This document shows, one piece after another, positions 49,639 to 60,137 of a stretch of DNA of 64,000 bases. Within the stretch, counting starts at the first letter, position 1. Every line of letters starts with the position of its first letter. This DNA comes from Pseudomonas sp. UFMG81. Lineage in GTDB: Bacteria > Pseudomonadota > Gammaproteobacteria > Pseudomonadales > Pseudomonadaceae. The translations under genes were made by a program, and so were the position numbers. Under the pieces are notes generated by a model, which was given only the letters and a program-made list of their open reading frames with translations, was not told the origin of the DNA and made no database searches. The DNA is taken from positions 244,692 through 308,691 of the forward strand of contig NZ_JACAFQ010000001.1 of the NCBI RefSeq assembly GCF_015354575.1. The letters are read 5' to 3'.

Positions 49639-49794
49639 TGAACAAGCCCTTATGATCTTGTCGTCGGATAGGGTGCGCCAGGCCAAAGGCCGAGCGCGAA
49701 ATCTGAAAACTTGGATGGTGCGGCGGACCAAGCGGTCACATTTAAGCACTTCATGGGCGATATGCCCAAAGTCTTTGTTTTTCCCGCACGGCCA

Positions 49795-50805
49795 CTACGG
49801 CAACAAATCCTCCAGCCTGCCATGCAGGCGTTGCGGCAGGTTCTCCTGGATCTCGATCAACGCACGCTGAATCGCGCTCTGGAAACCCTGCACACCGGCA
49901 GAACCATGGCTTTTGATGACGATCCCCTGCAAGCCGAGGAAGCTGGCGCCATTGTGCCGCGCCGGCGCCAGGTCGGCCTGCAGGCGCTTGAGCAGCGGCA
50001 TGGCCATCGCCCCGGCGGCACGCGCCAGCATTCCACCCCGGAACAACGCCTCGATGCGCGCACCGATCATGGTTGCCAGGCCTTCGCTGGATTTGAGCAG
50101 GATGTTGCCGACAAAGCCGTCGCACACCACCACGTCCGCCTCGCCACGGTACAACCCGTCGCCCTCGACGAAACCGATGTAGTTGAGCCCCCGGGCGCTT
50201 TGCAACAGGCTGGCGGCCAGCTTGACCTGCTGGTTACCCTTGATGTCCTCGGTACCGATATTGAGCAGCGCCACCCGCGGCCGCTGCACACCCAGGGCCT
50301 GGGCGGCCACCGAGCCCATCACGGCGAACTGGTAGAGGTTTTCGGCACTGCAATCGACGTTGGCGCCCAGGTCGAGCAGCTGGCAATAGCCGGCCTGGGT
50401 GGGAATCGCCGCCACCATCGCCGGGCGATCGATGCCGGGCAAGGTCTTGAGCACGAAGCGCGACAGGGCCATGAGCGCACCGGTATTGCCGGCACTCACG
50501 CACGCCTGGGCCTTGCCGTCACGGACCAGTTCGAGGGCGATGCGCATCGACGAGTCGGGCTTGCCACGCAACGCCTGGGAGGGCCGCTCGTCCATCCCGA
50601 CCACCTCACTGGCCGCAACGATTTGCAGGCGCGCGCGATCCGCAGCCGATTGGCCGCTGACAAGCTCTTCAAGGAGGGAGGGTTGACCGACGAGGGTCAG
50701 GTGCAGCGAGGGGGTAGCCGAAAGGCAGGCTAGGCTAGCCTGGACAATGCTGCGGGGACCGAAGTCCCCGCCCATTGCGTCGATCGCGATGATCTGAGCG
50801 GACAA
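49795..50805 (-). CDS. plsX: Phosphate acyltransferase
   Basis: A 336-residue enzyme that makes acyl-phosphate from acyl-ACP for phospholipid synthesis. The opening [13 protein letters not shown] and the central GNTGALMAL are characteristic. It begins with TTG (TTG TCC GCT CAG) three bases after the rpmF stop, so re-initiation by the same ribosomes is likely; no ATG precedes the conserved IDAMGGD. Confidence 0.94.
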   Translation of the reverse strand: MSAQIIAIDAMGGDFGPRSIVQASLACLSATPSLHLTLVGQPSLLEELVSGQSAADRARLQIVAASEVVGMDERPSQALRGKPDSSMRIALELVRDGKAQACVSAGNTGALMALSRFVLKTLPGIDRPAMVAAIPTQAGYCQLLDLGANVDCSAENLYQFAVMGSVAAQALGVQRPRVALLNIGTEDIKGNQQVKLAASLLQSARGLNYIGFVEGDGLYRGEADVVVCDGFVGNILLKSSEGLATMIGARIEALFRGGMLARAAGAMAMPLLKRLQADLAPARHNGASFLGLQGIVIKSHGSAGVQGFQSAIQRALIEIQENLPQRLHGRLEDLLP

Positions 50806-50808
50806 GGA

Positions 50809-50991
50809 TTACTCGTCAGCGCCCTTGTCGATCACTTTGCGACCACGGTATACGCCTTCTGGCGAAACGTGGTGACGCAGGTGTACTTCACCGGTGCTCT
50901 TCTCTACCGACAGGGCGTTTTCCGACAGGGCGTCGTGCGAACGGCGCATGTCACGGGCAGAGCGGGATTTTTTGTTCTGCTGAACAGCCAT
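50809..50991 (-). CDS. rpmF: 50S ribosomal protein L32
   Basis: A 60-residue ribosomal protein with the typical [20 protein letters not shown] start and the [17 protein letters not shown] core. It lacks the Cys pairs of zinc-binding L32 forms. It follows yceD by 13 bp, the conserved pair in proteobacteria. Confidence 0.97.
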   Translation of the reverse strand: MAVQQNKKSRSARDMRRSHDALSENALSVEKSTGEVHLRHHVSPEGVYRGRKVIDKGADE

Positions 50992-51004
50992 AATTGATTA
51001 ACTC

Positions 51005-51532
51005 CTAAACGTTTGGGTCACGCTTTAACTGCGCCAATACACTGAACGGGTTGGACCGCGATACCTCGTCCTTGCTCGGTTCGGGCTCATCCAAGCCCGC
51101 CGGCTGCTGGCATTCTTCCGGATGATGAGCAGGCACGATGGGGAGGGCCAGCAACAGCTCTTCCTCGACCAGCGCCTGCAGATCCAAAGGATCTTCGCCC
51201 AGTTCCAGCACGTCATAGCCTTTCGGCAACGACTGGGTATTCGCACCCTCCTTCACCACGGCGTATGTGCATTCGCTGTGGATTGGAAGGGTGACCAGCT
51301 CAAGACAACGCTGGCAAACCATCTTGACTTCGACATCCAGCTCGCTGTGGATAACCACCACGTGCTGTTCATCTCGTTCAAAATCGAACTTCGCCTGCAC
51401 CGTACCGACATTGTCGGAAAGCGGGTCGCAGAGTCTTTCCAAATCAGCGAGTTGCAGCGAACCTTCGAGGGTTACGCCACGATCAGCCAATTTGCGCGGG
51501 TCAACGTGAGGTGGAATCGGGTCATTCAACAT
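51005..51532 (-). CDS. yceD: YceD/DUF177 family protein
   Basis: A 175-residue protein of the YceD family, found upstream of rpmF and linked to 23S rRNA and ribosome assembly. CQRCLELV near residue 80 is the conserved Cys pair, and the surrounding region is acidic. It heads the rpmF-plsX-fab transcript and is divergent from maf with 96 bp between the starts. Confidence 0.92.
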   Translation of the reverse strand: MLNDPIPPHVDPRKLADRGVTLEGSLQLADLERLCDPLSDNVGTVQAKFDFERDEQHVVVIHSELDVEVKMVCQRCLELVTLPIHSECTYAVVKEGANTQSLPKGYDVLELGEDPLDLQALVEEELLLALPIVPAHHPEECQQPAGLDEPEPSKDEVSRSNPFSVLAQLKRDPNV

Positions 51533-51628
51533 AGGCGCAGCATTCTAGGGATGCACCCCCTCCCTGTCAAAGGGAAATTCGGTGCATCTCGCATGTTAGA
51601 ATTCGGGTCAATTGCCCAGGAGTCTACC

Positions 51629-52207
51629 ATGCTTCCCTTGTTACTGGCTTCCAGCTCACCGTACCGACGCGAACTGCTCACCCGCCTGCGCCTGCCCTTC
51701 ACCTGGGCAAGCCCCGACCTAGACGAGCAGCGCCTGGAAAACGAGCCCGCAAACGAGCTGGTGCGCCGCCTGGCCAGGCAAAAGGCCCAGGCACTGGCCG
51801 GCAGCCACCCAGGCCACCTGATCATCGGCTCCGACCAGGTCGCCGTGCTTGGCGAGCAGATCCTCGGCAAACCCCACACATTCGAGCGCGCCTGCGAGCA
51901 GTTGCTGGAAGCCAGCGGGCAGCAGGTCACCTTCCTCACCGGGCTGGCACTGCTCAATAGCACCACAGGGCAATGCCAGGTCGATTGCGTGCCGTTCACG
52001 GTAACGATGCGCGAACTGGACCGCGAGCGCGTGGAGCGCTACGTGACAGCCGAACAGCCACTGGATTGTGCTGGCAGTTTCAAGGCGGAGGGATTGGGGG
52101 TGAGCCTGTTCCAGAGCACCCACGGCTGCGACGCCACGAGCCTGATCGGGCTGCCTTTGATTCGCCTGGTGGACATGCTGCACAAGGAAGGCGTGCAGAT
52201 ACCTTGA
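51629..52207 (+). CDS. Maf/YceF family nucleotide pyrophosphatase
   Basis: A 192-residue Maf-type enzyme that hydrolyses noncanonical or methylated NTPs. The N-terminal LLLASSSPYRRELL, the Asp in IIGSDQVAVLG and the conserved GSFKAEG are typical. The SDQV form and position next to yceD match the YceF (7-methyl-GTP) branch rather than YhdE. It is transcribed divergently from yceD and ends at a REP pair. Confidence 0.93.
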   Translation: MLPLLLASSSPYRRELLTRLRLPFTWASPDLDEQRLENEPANELVRRLARQKAQALAGSHPGHLIIGSDQVAVLGEQILGKPHTFERACEQLLEASGQQVTFLTGLALLNSTTGQCQVDCVPFTVTMRELDRERVERYVTAEQPLDCAGSFKAEGLGVSLFQSTHGCDATSLIGLPLIRLVDMLHKEGVQIP

Positions 52208-52233
52208 GACCCGGAGGCAGCGGCGCCGACCTC

Positions 52234-52330
52234 ATCGCCGGCAAGCCGGCTCCCACAGGCATAGCGCAAGTCTTGAGCATGGCGCGGTCGGAGTGGGAGC
52301 CGGCTTGCCGGCGAAAGGGCTGCGAAACAG
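52234..52330. repeat. REP-like inverted pair
   Basis: ATCGCCGGCAAGCCGGCTCC (52234 onward) and inverted GGAGCCGGCTTGCCGGCGA (ending about 52313) with CAGGC and GTGGG flanks, in the convergent gap between maf and sppA. A short GGGCTGCGAAACAGCCC hairpin follows. Confidence 0.88.
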
Positions 52331-52346
52331 CCCTAACGATGCCAGA

Positions 52347-53333
52347 TCAACGCAGTGAAGGCGCCTGCAAGCCCATGTACAGCGCAAGACGCTCGGCCAC
52401 ACTGGCACCGATACGCTTGGAGAAACGATCGAACGGCGACTCCTGCACGGTGAAGTCCACCAACTCCTTCTCCCCGACGATATCGCGAGCGACATAGCTG
52501 GCACTGCCCAAGCCATCCACCAGCCCAAGCGCCTTGGCCTGTTCGCCCGACCAGATCAGCCCGCTGAACAACTCCGGATGCTCCTTGTCCTTCAGGCGAT
52601 CACCCCGCCCCTGCTTGACCATGGCGATGAACTGGCGATGCGTGGTGTCCAGCACACCCTGCCAGAACGCCGTCTCCTCCGGCTTCTGCGGCGAGAACGG
52701 ATCGAGGAAGGCTTTGTGCTCACCGGCGGTATAGGTGCGCCGCTCCACACCCAGCTTGTCCATCGTGCCGACGAAGCCATAACCCGCCGCCGTCACGCCG
52801 ATGGAGCCGACCAGGCTAGCCTTGTCGGCATAGATTTCGTCGGCGGCACTGGCAATGTAGTAGGCGCCTGACGCCCCCAGGTCGGCGATGACCGCGTACA
52901 GCTTGATATCCGGGTACTCGCCGCGCAGGCGACGGATCTCGTCATAGATGTAGCCCGACTGCACAGGGCTGCCGCCCGGGCTGTTGATGCGCAGGACCAC
53001 ACCCTTGGTCTTGGGATCCTTGAACGCCTCACGCAGGCTCTTGACGATATTGTCGGCACTGGCCGGCTCCTGGTCGGCAATCATCCCGCGCACTTCGACC
53101 AGCGCGGTGTGATTGGCACTGCGCGAGGCCGCCTTGTCCATATCCATCAACGGCGAGAACAGGAACAGGATGCCGAACAGGTAGAGAAAGGTCAGCAGCT
53201 TGAAGAAAATCCCCCAGCGCCGCGCCCGCCGCTGCTCCTGAACGCCCGCCAGCAGGGTCTTCTCCAGCAGCTTCCAGCTCTTGCGCTCCTCACCACCCTC
53301 TTCGGAGTCGGGTGCTTTCCACTCGTCAGCCAT
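52347..53333 (-). CDS. sppA: Signal peptide peptidase SppA, short form (S49)
   Basis: A 328-residue S49 protease that degrades cleaved signal peptides. It has an N-terminal cytoplasmic segment and one membrane helix (about 42-60, FFKLLTFLYLFGILFLF), then the S49 domain with NSPGGS and the nucleophile region GASGAYYIAS. The ATG at 53333 lies two bases after the phosphatase stop; a GTG two codons upstream is possible. Confidence 0.92.
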   Translation of the reverse strand: MADEWKAPDSEEGGEERKSWKLLEKTLLAGVQEQRRARRWGIFFKLLTFLYLFGILFLFSPLMDMDKAASRSANHTALVEVRGMIADQEPASADNIVKSLREAFKDPKTKGVVLRINSPGGSPVQSGYIYDEIRRLRGEYPDIKLYAVIADLGASGAYYIASAADEIYADKASLVGSIGVTAAGYGFVGTMDKLGVERRTYTAGEHKAFLDPFSPQKPEETAFWQGVLDTTHRQFIAMVKQGRGDRLKDKEHPELFSGLIWSGEQAKALGLVDGLGSASYVARDIVGEKELVDFTVQESPFDRFSKRIGASVAERLALYMGLQAPSLR

Positions 53334-53335
53334 GC

Positions 53336-54016
53336 TCACCTACCTTGGAAGTTGTTTTGCGCGCAACCCGCCAACCATTCGCGCAATTGAGAGAAATGAT
53401 CGATACACACCTGCGGCCCGAATTCAGCCAGTGCCTGCAACGGCATGGCGCCGTAGCCGACCGCCGCCGAGTGCATACCGGCATTGCTGGCCATTTGCAG
53501 GTCGAACGCCGAATCTCCGACCATCAGCGCCCGCCCAGGTTCGACCCGGCAATGCGCGAGGATTTCTTCAAGCATCAGCGGATGCGGCTTGCCACGGGTC
53601 TCGTCAGCAGCGCGCGTGATGTCGAAATAGCCTTCCCAGCCATTGGCCCTGAGCACCCGATCCAGCCCGCGCCGAGCCTTGCCGGTGGCCACCGCCAGGC
53701 GATAGCCCTCGCCACGGAAGGCTTCCAGCGACTCGACCACCCCCTCGAAAAGCGGTGATGGCTGCTGATCCAGGGCCATATAGACGTCGGCATAGTGCTG
53801 CCGGAAAACCTCCACCTGCACCGGATCGAGATGGGGATAGAGCGTGGCGATCGCCTCCCCCAGCGCCAGGCCGATGATGCCCTTGATCGCCGCATCGCTA
53901 CTGGCGCCCTCCCCCGCGCGCTCGGCCGCCACGTTCATGGCCTCGACGATGCGCCCGATGGAGTCGGCCAGGGTACCGTCCCAGTCGAAGATCAGCAGGT
54001 CATAAGGTTTGCTCAT
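53336..54016 (-). CDS. HAD-IA family phosphatase
   Basis: A 226-residue haloacid dehalogenase-type hydrolase. The nucleophile Asp is in FDWDGTLADS (10-19), Thr/Lys motifs follow (AVATGKA, RGKPHP) and the acidic pair is GDSAFD. It resembles phosphoglycolate phosphatase, but the substrate cannot be fixed. It is four bases after rluC and two before sppA, so all three are one unit. Confidence 0.9.
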   Translation of the reverse strand: MSKPYDLLIFDWDGTLADSIGRIVEAMNVAAERAGEGASSDAAIKGIIGLALGEAIATLYPHLDPVQVEVFRQHYADVYMALDQQPSPLFEGVVESLEAFRGEGYRLAVATGKARRGLDRVLRANGWEGYFDITRAADETRGKPHPLMLEEILAHCRVEPGRALMVGDSAFDLQMASNAGMHSAAVGYGAMPLQALAEFGPQVCIDHFSQLREWLAGCAQNNFQGR

Positions 54017-54020
54017 GGGG

Positions 54021-54974
54021 TCAGGACGCCAGCCGCTCGATGGTCTTGGCCCACATTTCGTCTACCGGCGCCTCCAGCTTGAGCTCGCCACCATCGGGCA
54101 GCGGCACGGTGAGCTGGTAGGCGTGCAGGAACAGGCGCTTGCCGCCCAACTCGCGGATCTCGCGACTGAAATCCTCGTCGCCGTACTTGCTGTCGCCGGC
54201 GATCATGTGCCCGGCGTGCAGGGTATGCACACGAATCTGATGGGTACGCCCGGTGATCGGCCGCGCCTCGACGATGGTGGCGAACTCACCAAAGCGGCGC
54301 AGCACACGGAACATCGTCAGCGCTTCCTTGCCCTCTTCGCTCACCTCGACCATGCGCTCGCCCGAGCGCAGGTTGCTCTTCTGCAAGGGGGCGTTGACCT
54401 GTTTCTTCGCGGTCGGCCAGTGGCCACGGACCAGCGCCATATAGCGCTTGTCCACGCCATCGCCGCGCAGGGCGGCATGCAGGTGGCGCAGCATGCTGCG
54501 CTTCTTGGCGATCATCAGCAGGCCAGAGGTGTCACGGTCCAGGCGGTGCACCAGCTCCAGCTCCTTGGCATCCGGGCGCAACTGGCGCAGCGCCTCGATC
54601 ACCCCGAAGCTCAGGCCGCTGCCGCCATGCACGGCGATGCCTGCAGGCTTGTTCATCACGATCAGCGCCTTGTCCTCATAGACAATCGCGGCTTCCAGGC
54701 GCTGCAGCAGACCCTGGGCCACCGGCGCCGGCTCGTCGCGCTCGGGCAGGCGCACGGGCGGCACCCGCACGATATCGCCGGCCTGCAGCTTGTATTCGGG
54801 CTTGATCCGGCCCTTGTTGACCCGCACCTCACCCTTGCGCAGGATGCGGTAGACCAGGGTCTTGGGCACGCCCTTGAGGGCCGTGATGAGGAAATTGTCG
54901 ATGCGTTGGCCGGCAAGTTCCGGCGCGACTTCGATCAGCTGAACGCCGGAAGTCGGGGGGGTATTGGTCGTCAT
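54021..54974 (-). CDS. rluC: 23S rRNA pseudouridine(955/2504/2580) synthase
   Basis: A 317-residue RluA-type enzyme. An N-terminal S4 domain ([20 protein letters not shown]) is followed by the catalytic Asp in [13 protein letters not shown]. Its position divergent from rne is the RluC arrangement. The ATG at 54974 starts the conserved N terminus; the upstream frame enters the rne promoter and is not coding. Confidence 0.95.
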   Translation of the reverse strand: MTTNTPPTSGVQLIEVAPELAGQRIDNFLITALKGVPKTLVYRILRKGEVRVNKGRIKPEYKLQAGDIVRVPPVRLPERDEPAPVAQGLLQRLEAAIVYEDKALIVMNKPAGIAVHGGSGLSFGVIEALRQLRPDAKELELVHRLDRDTSGLLMIAKKRSMLRHLHAALRGDGVDKRYMALVRGHWPTAKKQVNAPLQKSNLRSGERMVEVSEEGKEALTMFRVLRRFGEFATIVEARPITGRTHQIRVHTLHAGHMIAGDSKYGDEDFSREIRELGGKRLFLHAYQLTVPLPDGGELKLEAPVDEMWAKTIERLAS

Positions 54975-55002
54975 GGCGGGATCATAACAATTTTTTATGG
55001 AA

Positions 55003-55031
55003 TTGAAGCACTTAATCATTACTGCTATAGT
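55003..55031 (+). promoter_or_regulatory. Promoter of rne
   Basis: TTGAAG (55003-55008), 17-bp spacer and TATAGT (55026-55031) form a good sigma-70 promoter facing rne. It lies 29 bases outside the divergent rluC start and would give a leader of about 730 bases. Confidence 0.75.
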
Positions 55032-55037
55032 CGCGAA

Positions 55038-55768
55038 CGCCGCCAAAAGCGGCAGGCCAGCGGCAACAGGCTCTACAGCCGGCCCTGACCATCGCAATCC
55101 CGAGGACGCGAGGCCGTCCTACGGAGCGTTCGCCAGTTTAATGAATGCCTGGAATCGCCACCAGCGCCGTGTAGAGAAGACCGAAAAAAAACGACAAGTG
55201 CGGTGTTTCACCTGCTTACCCGCTTCTTTTCGCCGTACCTCTGCCCGCCTCCGACGTTTCCGTGCATTCAGGCGAAGTGCCCCGGAAATACCTGCCTTGG
55301 ACATGTTATGGCGCCAGCCTGGTATAGGGCTGGCGAAAAATGCAACCCGTTGCGGATTCAGCGCGCGGCAGCACCGAATTTTCAAGGGATACGTGCAGGG
55401 TGGAGATGCACAGCCATCGGACCGTGTGGCACTGCGTCAGCCCATTGACCCAATGTACGGGCGATGAGCAGACAAGGTCCTGAACAGACGCCCTCGTGGC
55501 GTCCACGGACGACAGGTTGATTCCTCCTCCTGACTGAGTGCACCAGGCCCGCTCGGTTGATTCGGATCACGTTCGAAGAGCTCGACAGGCCTTTTGGCAC
55601 CATGGAACAGGACGCGTCGTCGCGACAACGGCAGGCTGGGCAACCGGCTGGTGCCGAACGTCGCCAGACACGGGGGTGGCCCGCCACCCTTTGCGCACCT
55701 TGGCACTTTCTTGAAAAGTCGTGTGTGCCGAACGCCGTTTCCGGCAGCCCGGAAACCGACGGTACAAC
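55038..55768 (+). ncRNA. Long structured 5' leader of rne
   Basis: No convincing gene lies in these 730 bases. Several hairpins are visible, for example GACGCC/GGCGTC around 55485-55500, GGGTGGC/GCCACCC around 55674-55689, and GTTTCCG/CGGAAAC at 55737-55756 just before the start codon. RNase E leaders are known to be targets of the enzyme itself (autoregulation), and pseudomonads have a conserved rne-associated RNA motif (rne-II) at this place. I assign it by position and structure only. Confidence 0.6.
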
Positions 55769-58700
55769 ATGAAAAGAATGCTGATTAACGCAACTCAACC
55801 CGAAGAGTTGCGTGTAGCCCTGGTGGACGGCCAACGCCTCTACGACCTGGACATCGAGTCCGGTGCCCGTGAGCAGAAAAAGGCCAACATCTACAAAGGC
55901 AAGATCACCCGGATCGAGCCCAGCCTTGAAGCCGCCTTCGTCGACTTCGGCTCCGAACGTCACGGCTTCCTGCCGCTCAAAGAGATCTCCCGCGAGTACT
56001 TCAAGAAAGCCCCTGAAGGCCGGGTCAACATCAAGGAAGTACTGAGCGAAGGCCAGGAAGTCATCGTCCAGGTCGAGAAGGAAGAGCGCGGCAACAAAGG
56101 CGCCGCCCTGACCACCTTCATCAGCCTGGCCGGCCGTTATCTGGTGCTGATGCCCAACAACCCGCGCGCTGGTGGCATCTCCCGCCGCATCGAAGGCGAA
56201 GAGCGCAACGAACTGCGCGAAGCCCTGAACGGCCTGACCGTTCCTGGCGACATGGGCCTGATCGTGCGCACCGCAGGCCTGGGCCGCAGCAGCGAAGAAA
56301 TGCAGTGGGACCTCGACTACCTGCTGCAGCTGTGGACCGCCATCAAGGAAGCCTCGCTAGACCGCGCCGCGCCGTTCCTGATCTACCAGGAAAGCAACGT
56401 CATCATCCGTGCCATCCGCGATTACCTGCGCCAGGACATCGGCGAAGTACTGATCGACAGCATCGATGCGCAAGAGGAAGCCCTGACCTTCATCCGCCAG
56501 GTGATGCCGCAGTACGCCAGCAAAGTGAAGCTGTACGAAGACAGCGTGCCGCTGTTCAACCGCTTCCAGATCGAAAGCCAGATCGAGACCGCCTTCCAGC
56601 GCGTAGTCGACCTGCCCTCCGGCGGCTCCATCGTCATCGACCCGACCGAAGCCCTGGTGTCCATCGACATCAACTCGGCGCGCGCCACCAAAGGCAGCGA
56701 CATCGAAGAAACCGCCCTGCAGACCAACCTGGAAGCGGCCGAAGAGATCGCCCGCCAGCTGCGCCTGCGTGACATCGGCGGCCTGATCGTCATCGACTTC
56801 ATCGACATGACCCCGGCCAAGAACCAGCGCGCCGTCGAAGAGCGCGTGCGTGAATGCCTGGAAGCCGACCGCGCCCGCGTGCAGGTGGGCCGCATCTCGC
56901 GCTTCGGCCTGCTGGAAATGTCCCGTCAGCGCCTGCGCCCATCGCTGGGCGAAAGCAGCGGCATCGTCTGCCCACGCTGCTCCGGCACCGGCATCATCCG
57001 TGACGTCGAGTCGCTGTCGCTGGCGATCCTGCGCCTGATCGAGGAAGAAGCGCTGAAGGACCGCACCGCTGAAGTGCGCGCCCAGGTGCCGATCCCGGTG
57101 GCCGCGTTCCTGCTCAACGAGAAACGCAACTCGATCACCAAGATCGAACTGCGCACTCGCGCGCGCATCATCATCCTGCCGAACGATCACCTGGAAACCC
57201 CGCACTTCGAAGTCCAGCGCCTGCGCGACGACAACCCGGAAGTGCTGAACAACCAGTCCAGCTACGAAATCGCCGCCGCCGAGAGCGAAGAGCCGGCGCA
57301 ACCGACCGCCACCCGCACCCTGGTGCGCCAGGAAGCCGCGGTCAAGACTGCGCCTGCCCGTGCCAACGCACCGGCACCGAGCAGCGAGGAGCAGCAGCCC
57401 GTCACCGCCCCGGCCCCAGCCCCGAGCGCACCGGAGCCAAGCCTGTTCAAAGGCCTGGTCAAGTCGCTGGTCAGCCTGTTCGCCGGCAAGGACGAACCTG
57501 TCGTCGCCCCGACCGTAGCCGCCGAGAAGCCTGCCACCGAGCGCCCAGCGCGCAACGAGGAGCGCCGCAACGGCCGCCAGCAGAGCCGCAACCGCAACGG
57601 TCGTCGCGACGAAGACCGCAAGCCGCGCGAAGAGCGCGCCGAGCGTGCCCCGCGCGAAGAACGCCAGCCACGTGAAGAACGCGCCCCGCGCGAGGAACGT
57701 GCACCACGTGAAGAGCGTGCACCACGTGAAGAGCGCGCACCACGCGAAGAGCGTCAGCCACGCCAGCCACGCGAAGACCGCCGCGGCAACCGTGAAGAGC
57801 GCGTGCGCGAACTGCGCGAGCCGCTGGACGCCGCACCGGCCGAAGCCCGCGAAGAGCGCGCACCACGCGAAGAACGTGTAGCCCGCGAAGAACGCGCACC
57901 CCGTGAAGAGCGTCAACCGCGTGAAGAACGCGCGCCACGCGAAGAACGCGCCCCGCGTGAGGAACGTGCCCCGCGCGAAGAGCGCGCACCACGTGAAGAA
58001 CGCCAGCCACGCCCGCCACGCGAAGAGCGCCAACCGCGCCCTGACGAGCAAGCTGCCGAACAGGCCGCCGAGCTGACCGAAGAGCAACTGCCAGGTGAAG
58101 AACTGCTGCAGGACGAGCAGGAAGGTGCCGATGGCGAGCGCCCACGTCGTCGCTCCCGTGGCCAGCGTCGTCGCAGCAACCGTCGCGAACGCCAGCGCAA
58201 CGCCAATGGCGAGCTGATCGAAGGTGACGAGGACGGCAGCGAAGAGCAGCAACCACAACAGCACCAGGCCACCGAGCTGGGTGCCGAACTGGCCGCCGGC
58301 ATCGCCGTCACCGCCGCCGTTGCCACCAGCAACATCAGCGCCGATGCCGAAGCCCAGGCCAACCAGCAGGCCGAACGCGCCACTGAAGTGGTCGAACACG
58401 CCAAGGTCGAAGTCGCGGAAACCGTCGCCGAACAGGTCGAGATCGCTCCGGTGATCGAGCAGCCTGTCAGCGCGCCGGTCGTCGCCGTCGAGCCGAGCAT
58501 CGAGCCCGTGGTCGAGGCCGCCCCGCAGCCTGTGATCGAAGCAGTTGTCGCCGAGCAGGCTGCAATTGTCGTCGAAGCAACCGTCGAACCTGCAGCGGTG
58601 GAACAAGCCCCTGCGGTGCAAGCCAGCGACATCGAGCAAGCAGCGGTCGCCGAAGCAGCGCCCGTCGCCGAGCAACCGGCCGCTGTCGTCGAAGCCCAGC

Positions 58701-58945
58701 CTGAAGTGGTCGAGGCCCCGGTGGCCGAGCCCGCGCCAGCGGTCGTCGAGCAGGCCCCGGTCGAAGAAGCGCCGGCCGAGCCGTCCACCATCATGCTGGC
58801 GAACGGCCGTGCGCCGAACGACCCGCGTGAAGTGCGCCGCCGCAAGCGTGAAGCCGAAGCCGCAGCCGCCGCTGCTGCCGAGGCCGCCGCAGAAGCCGCA
58901 CCAGCCCTGGAAACCACCGAAGAGCACAAGCCTCACCACGGTTGA
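55769..58945 (+). CDS. rne: Ribonuclease E
   Basis: A 1058-residue endoribonuclease and degradosome scaffold. The catalytic half (1-510) has an S1 domain (about 39-120), the DNase I-like catalytic site ([12 protein letters not shown] and VIDFIDMTP supply the Asp pair) and the Zn-link CPRCSGTG (about 400-407). The C-terminal half is disordered: a membrane-type helix segment near 565 ([13 protein letters not shown]), an Arg/Glu tandem repeat (626-760), an acidic Val/Ala/Glu-rich stretch, and a terminal [12 protein letters not shown] motif (about 1015). The ATG at 55769 gives [13 protein letters not shown]. Confidence 0.97.
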   Translation: MKRMLINATQPEELRVALVDGQRLYDLDIESGAREQKKANIYKGKITRIEPSLEAAFVDFGSERHGFLPLKEISREYFKKAPEGRVNIKEVLSEGQEVIVQVEKEERGNKGAALTTFISLAGRYLVLMPNNPRAGGISRRIEGEERNELREALNGLTVPGDMGLIVRTAGLGRSSEEMQWDLDYLLQLWTAIKEASLDRAAPFLIYQESNVIIRAIRDYLRQDIGEVLIDSIDAQEEALTFIRQVMPQYASKVKLYEDSVPLFNRFQIESQIETAFQRVVDLPSGGSIVIDPTEALVSIDINSARATKGSDIEETALQTNLEAAEEIARQLRLRDIGGLIVIDFIDMTPAKNQRAVEERVRECLEADRARVQVGRISRFGLLEMSRQRLRPSLGESSGIVCPRCSGTGIIRDVESLSLAILRLIEEEALKDRTAEVRAQVPIPVAAFLLNEKRNSITKIELRTRARIIILPNDHLETPHFEVQRLRDDNPEVLNNQSSYEIAAAESEEPAQPTATRTLVRQEAAVKTAPARANAPAPSSEEQQPVTAPAPAPSAPEPSLFKGLVKSLVSLFAGKDEPVVAPTVAAEKPATERPARNEERRNGRQQSRNRNGRRDEDRKPREERAERAPREERQPREERAPREERAPREERAPREERAPREERQPRQPREDRRGNREERVRELREPLDAAPAEAREERAPREERVAREERAPREERQPREERAPREERAPREERAPREERAPREERQPRPPREERQPRPDEQAAEQAAELTEEQLPGEELLQDEQEGADGERPRRRSRGQRRRSNRRERQRNANGELIEGDEDGSEEQQPQQHQATELGAELAAGIAVTAAVATSNISADAEAQANQQAERATEVVEHAKVEVAETVAEQVEIAPVIEQPVSAPVVAVEPSIEPVVEAAPQPVIEAVVAEQAAIVVEATVEPAAVEQAPAVQASDIEQAAVAEAAPVAEQPAAVVEAQPEVVEAPVAEPAPAVVEQAPVEEAPAEPSTIMLANGRAPNDPREVRRRKREAEAAAAAAAEAAAEAAPALETTEEHKPHHG
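57648..58045 (+). repeat. In-frame Arg/Glu tandem repeat of RNase E
   Basis: Two arrays of six-residue units (APREER, with QPREER and VAREER variants) are separated by a less regular spacer. The DNA units vary at synonymous positions (CGCGAAGAA, CGTGAAGAG), so the array is not freshly amplified. It forms an arginine-rich RNA-binding segment. Confidence 0.9.
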
Positions 58946-58961
58946 TGCCAACGGCTGAATG

Positions 58962-59000
58962 AAAAAGCCCCGCCAGTGCGAACTGGCGGGGCTTTTTCTT
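58962..59000 (+). terminator. Terminator of rne
   Basis: AAAAAGCCCCGCCAGT, loop, ACTGGCGGGGCTTTTTCTT: a 15-bp stem with five or more T, 16 bases past the rne stop. The reverse side also carries T, so it may act in both directions. Confidence 0.92.
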
Positions 59001-59035
59001 TGGCTAGCGGATCAATGGCACCGGCTTAGCTGGTG

Positions 59036-59104
59036 ATCGCGGGGCAAGCCCGCTCCCACAATCTGGGCATGAAACTCGTTGCGGGAGCGGGCTTGCCCCG
59101 CGAT
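59036..59104. repeat. REP-like inverted pair
   Basis: ATCGCGGGGCAAGCCCGCTC at 59036 onward and the inverse GAGCGGGCTTGCCCCGCGAT ending at 59104, between the rne terminator and the murB stop. Confidence 0.9.
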
Positions 59105-59117
59105 GGAGACCGGCAGG

Positions 59118-60137
59118 TCAGTACAGGTTAGGCTCCATCTCCAGCTTCACCCCGAATCGCTCGAGAATATCCGCCTGGATCCGCTGCGCCAGGGCATGCA
59201 ACTGCGCCCCGCTCGCCTGGCCATAGTTCACCAGCACCAACGACTGCAAGCGGTGCACGCCGGCATCGCCGTCACGGTACCCCTTCCACCCTGCCTGCTC
59301 GATCAACCAGCCCGCCGCCAGCTTCACCTGGCCATCGGCCTGTGGATAAGCCACCACCGTCGGATGCTGCGCGCGAATCCGCTCGGCCACCGCCACCGAC
59401 ACCACCGGGTTCTTGAAGAAGCTCCCGGCATTACCCAGCTCGGCCGGGTCTGGCAGCTTCTCGCGGCGGATGCTGCAAATCGCCTCGCTGATCGCCTTGG
59501 CCGTCGGTTGCTCCACGCCCTGCTCCAGCAGGCGCTGACGCACCGGGCCGTAGTCCAGGTGCGCCTGCAACGTGCGGCTCAGGGCAAAGCGCACACGCAG
59601 GATCAACCAGCGCCCCGGGTTACGCTTGAACACGCTGTCGCGGTAGGCGAAGGCGCATTCCTCGAGCGAGAAATCACGCAACTCGCCCGTCTCGCGATCC
59701 AGCGCAGTCAGCCCGGCGAACACGTCCTTGATCTCCACCCCATAGGCGCCGACGTTCTGCATCGGTGCGGCGCCGACGGTGCCCGGGATCAGGCTGAGGT
59801 TCTCCAACCCGCACAACCCCTGTTCGAGGCTCCATTGCACGAACGGATGCCAGGGCTCGCCGGCTTCGGCTTCCACCACCACCTGCTCGCCATCATCGCT
59901 GAGCAGGCGGCGGCCACGGCTGGCCATGTGCAGCACCAGGGCATCGATGTCGCGGGTCAGCAGCAGGTTGCTGCCACCACCGATCACCAGCACCGGCAAC
60001 TGCCGCTCGCTGGCGCGGGCCAGCGCCAGGCGCACCTGGGCATCGTCGTGGGCCTGGGTGAAGTAGCGCGCGCGCGCGTCGATAGCAAAGGTGTTGTAGG
60101 GCTTGAGCGATACCTGCTCCTGCCAGTTACCCGTCAT
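59118..60137 (-). CDS. murB: UDP-N-acetylmuramate dehydrogenase
   Basis: A 339-residue FAD enzyme that makes UDP-MurNAc. The FAD-binding loop VLVIGGGSNLL is at residues 49-59, the catalytic Ser is in GSFFKNPVVS near 228-238, and the C-terminal Glu (LEMEP) is present. The size matches the type I (E. coli-like) MurB. Its ATG overlaps the phosphatase stop as ATGA. Confidence 0.96.
   Translation of the reverse strand: MTGNWQEQVSLKPYNTFAIDARARYFTQAHDDAQVRLALARASERQLPVLVIGGGSNLLLTRDIDALVLHMASRGRRLLSDDGEQVVVEAEAGEPWHPFVQWSLEQGLCGLENLSLIPGTVGAAPMQNVGAYGVEIKDVFAGLTALDRETGELRDFSLEECAFAYRDSVFKRNPGRWLILRVRFALSRTLQAHLDYGPVRQRLLEQGVEQPTAKAISEAICSIRREKLPDPAELGNAGSFFKNPVVSVAVAERIRAQHPTVVAYPQADGQVKLAAGWLIEQAGWKGYRDGDAGVHRLQSLVLVNYGQASGAQLHALAQRIQADILERFGVKLEMEPNLY

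Noticed and set aside
55382..55963. A 193-codon minus-strand frame in the rne leader
   Set aside because: It overlaps the start of rne and the structured leader, with no ribosome site or homologous motif.
57648..58045. A regular repeat array that could be taken for CRISPR
   Set aside because: The units are 18-bp in-frame codons for APREER without unique spacers, inside RNase E; no cas gene is present.
56357..58951. An 864-codon open frame antisense to rne
   Set aside because: Its composition mirrors the RNase E repeats (runs of FFA/WRA), with no ribosome site or family motif. rne is certain on the other strand.
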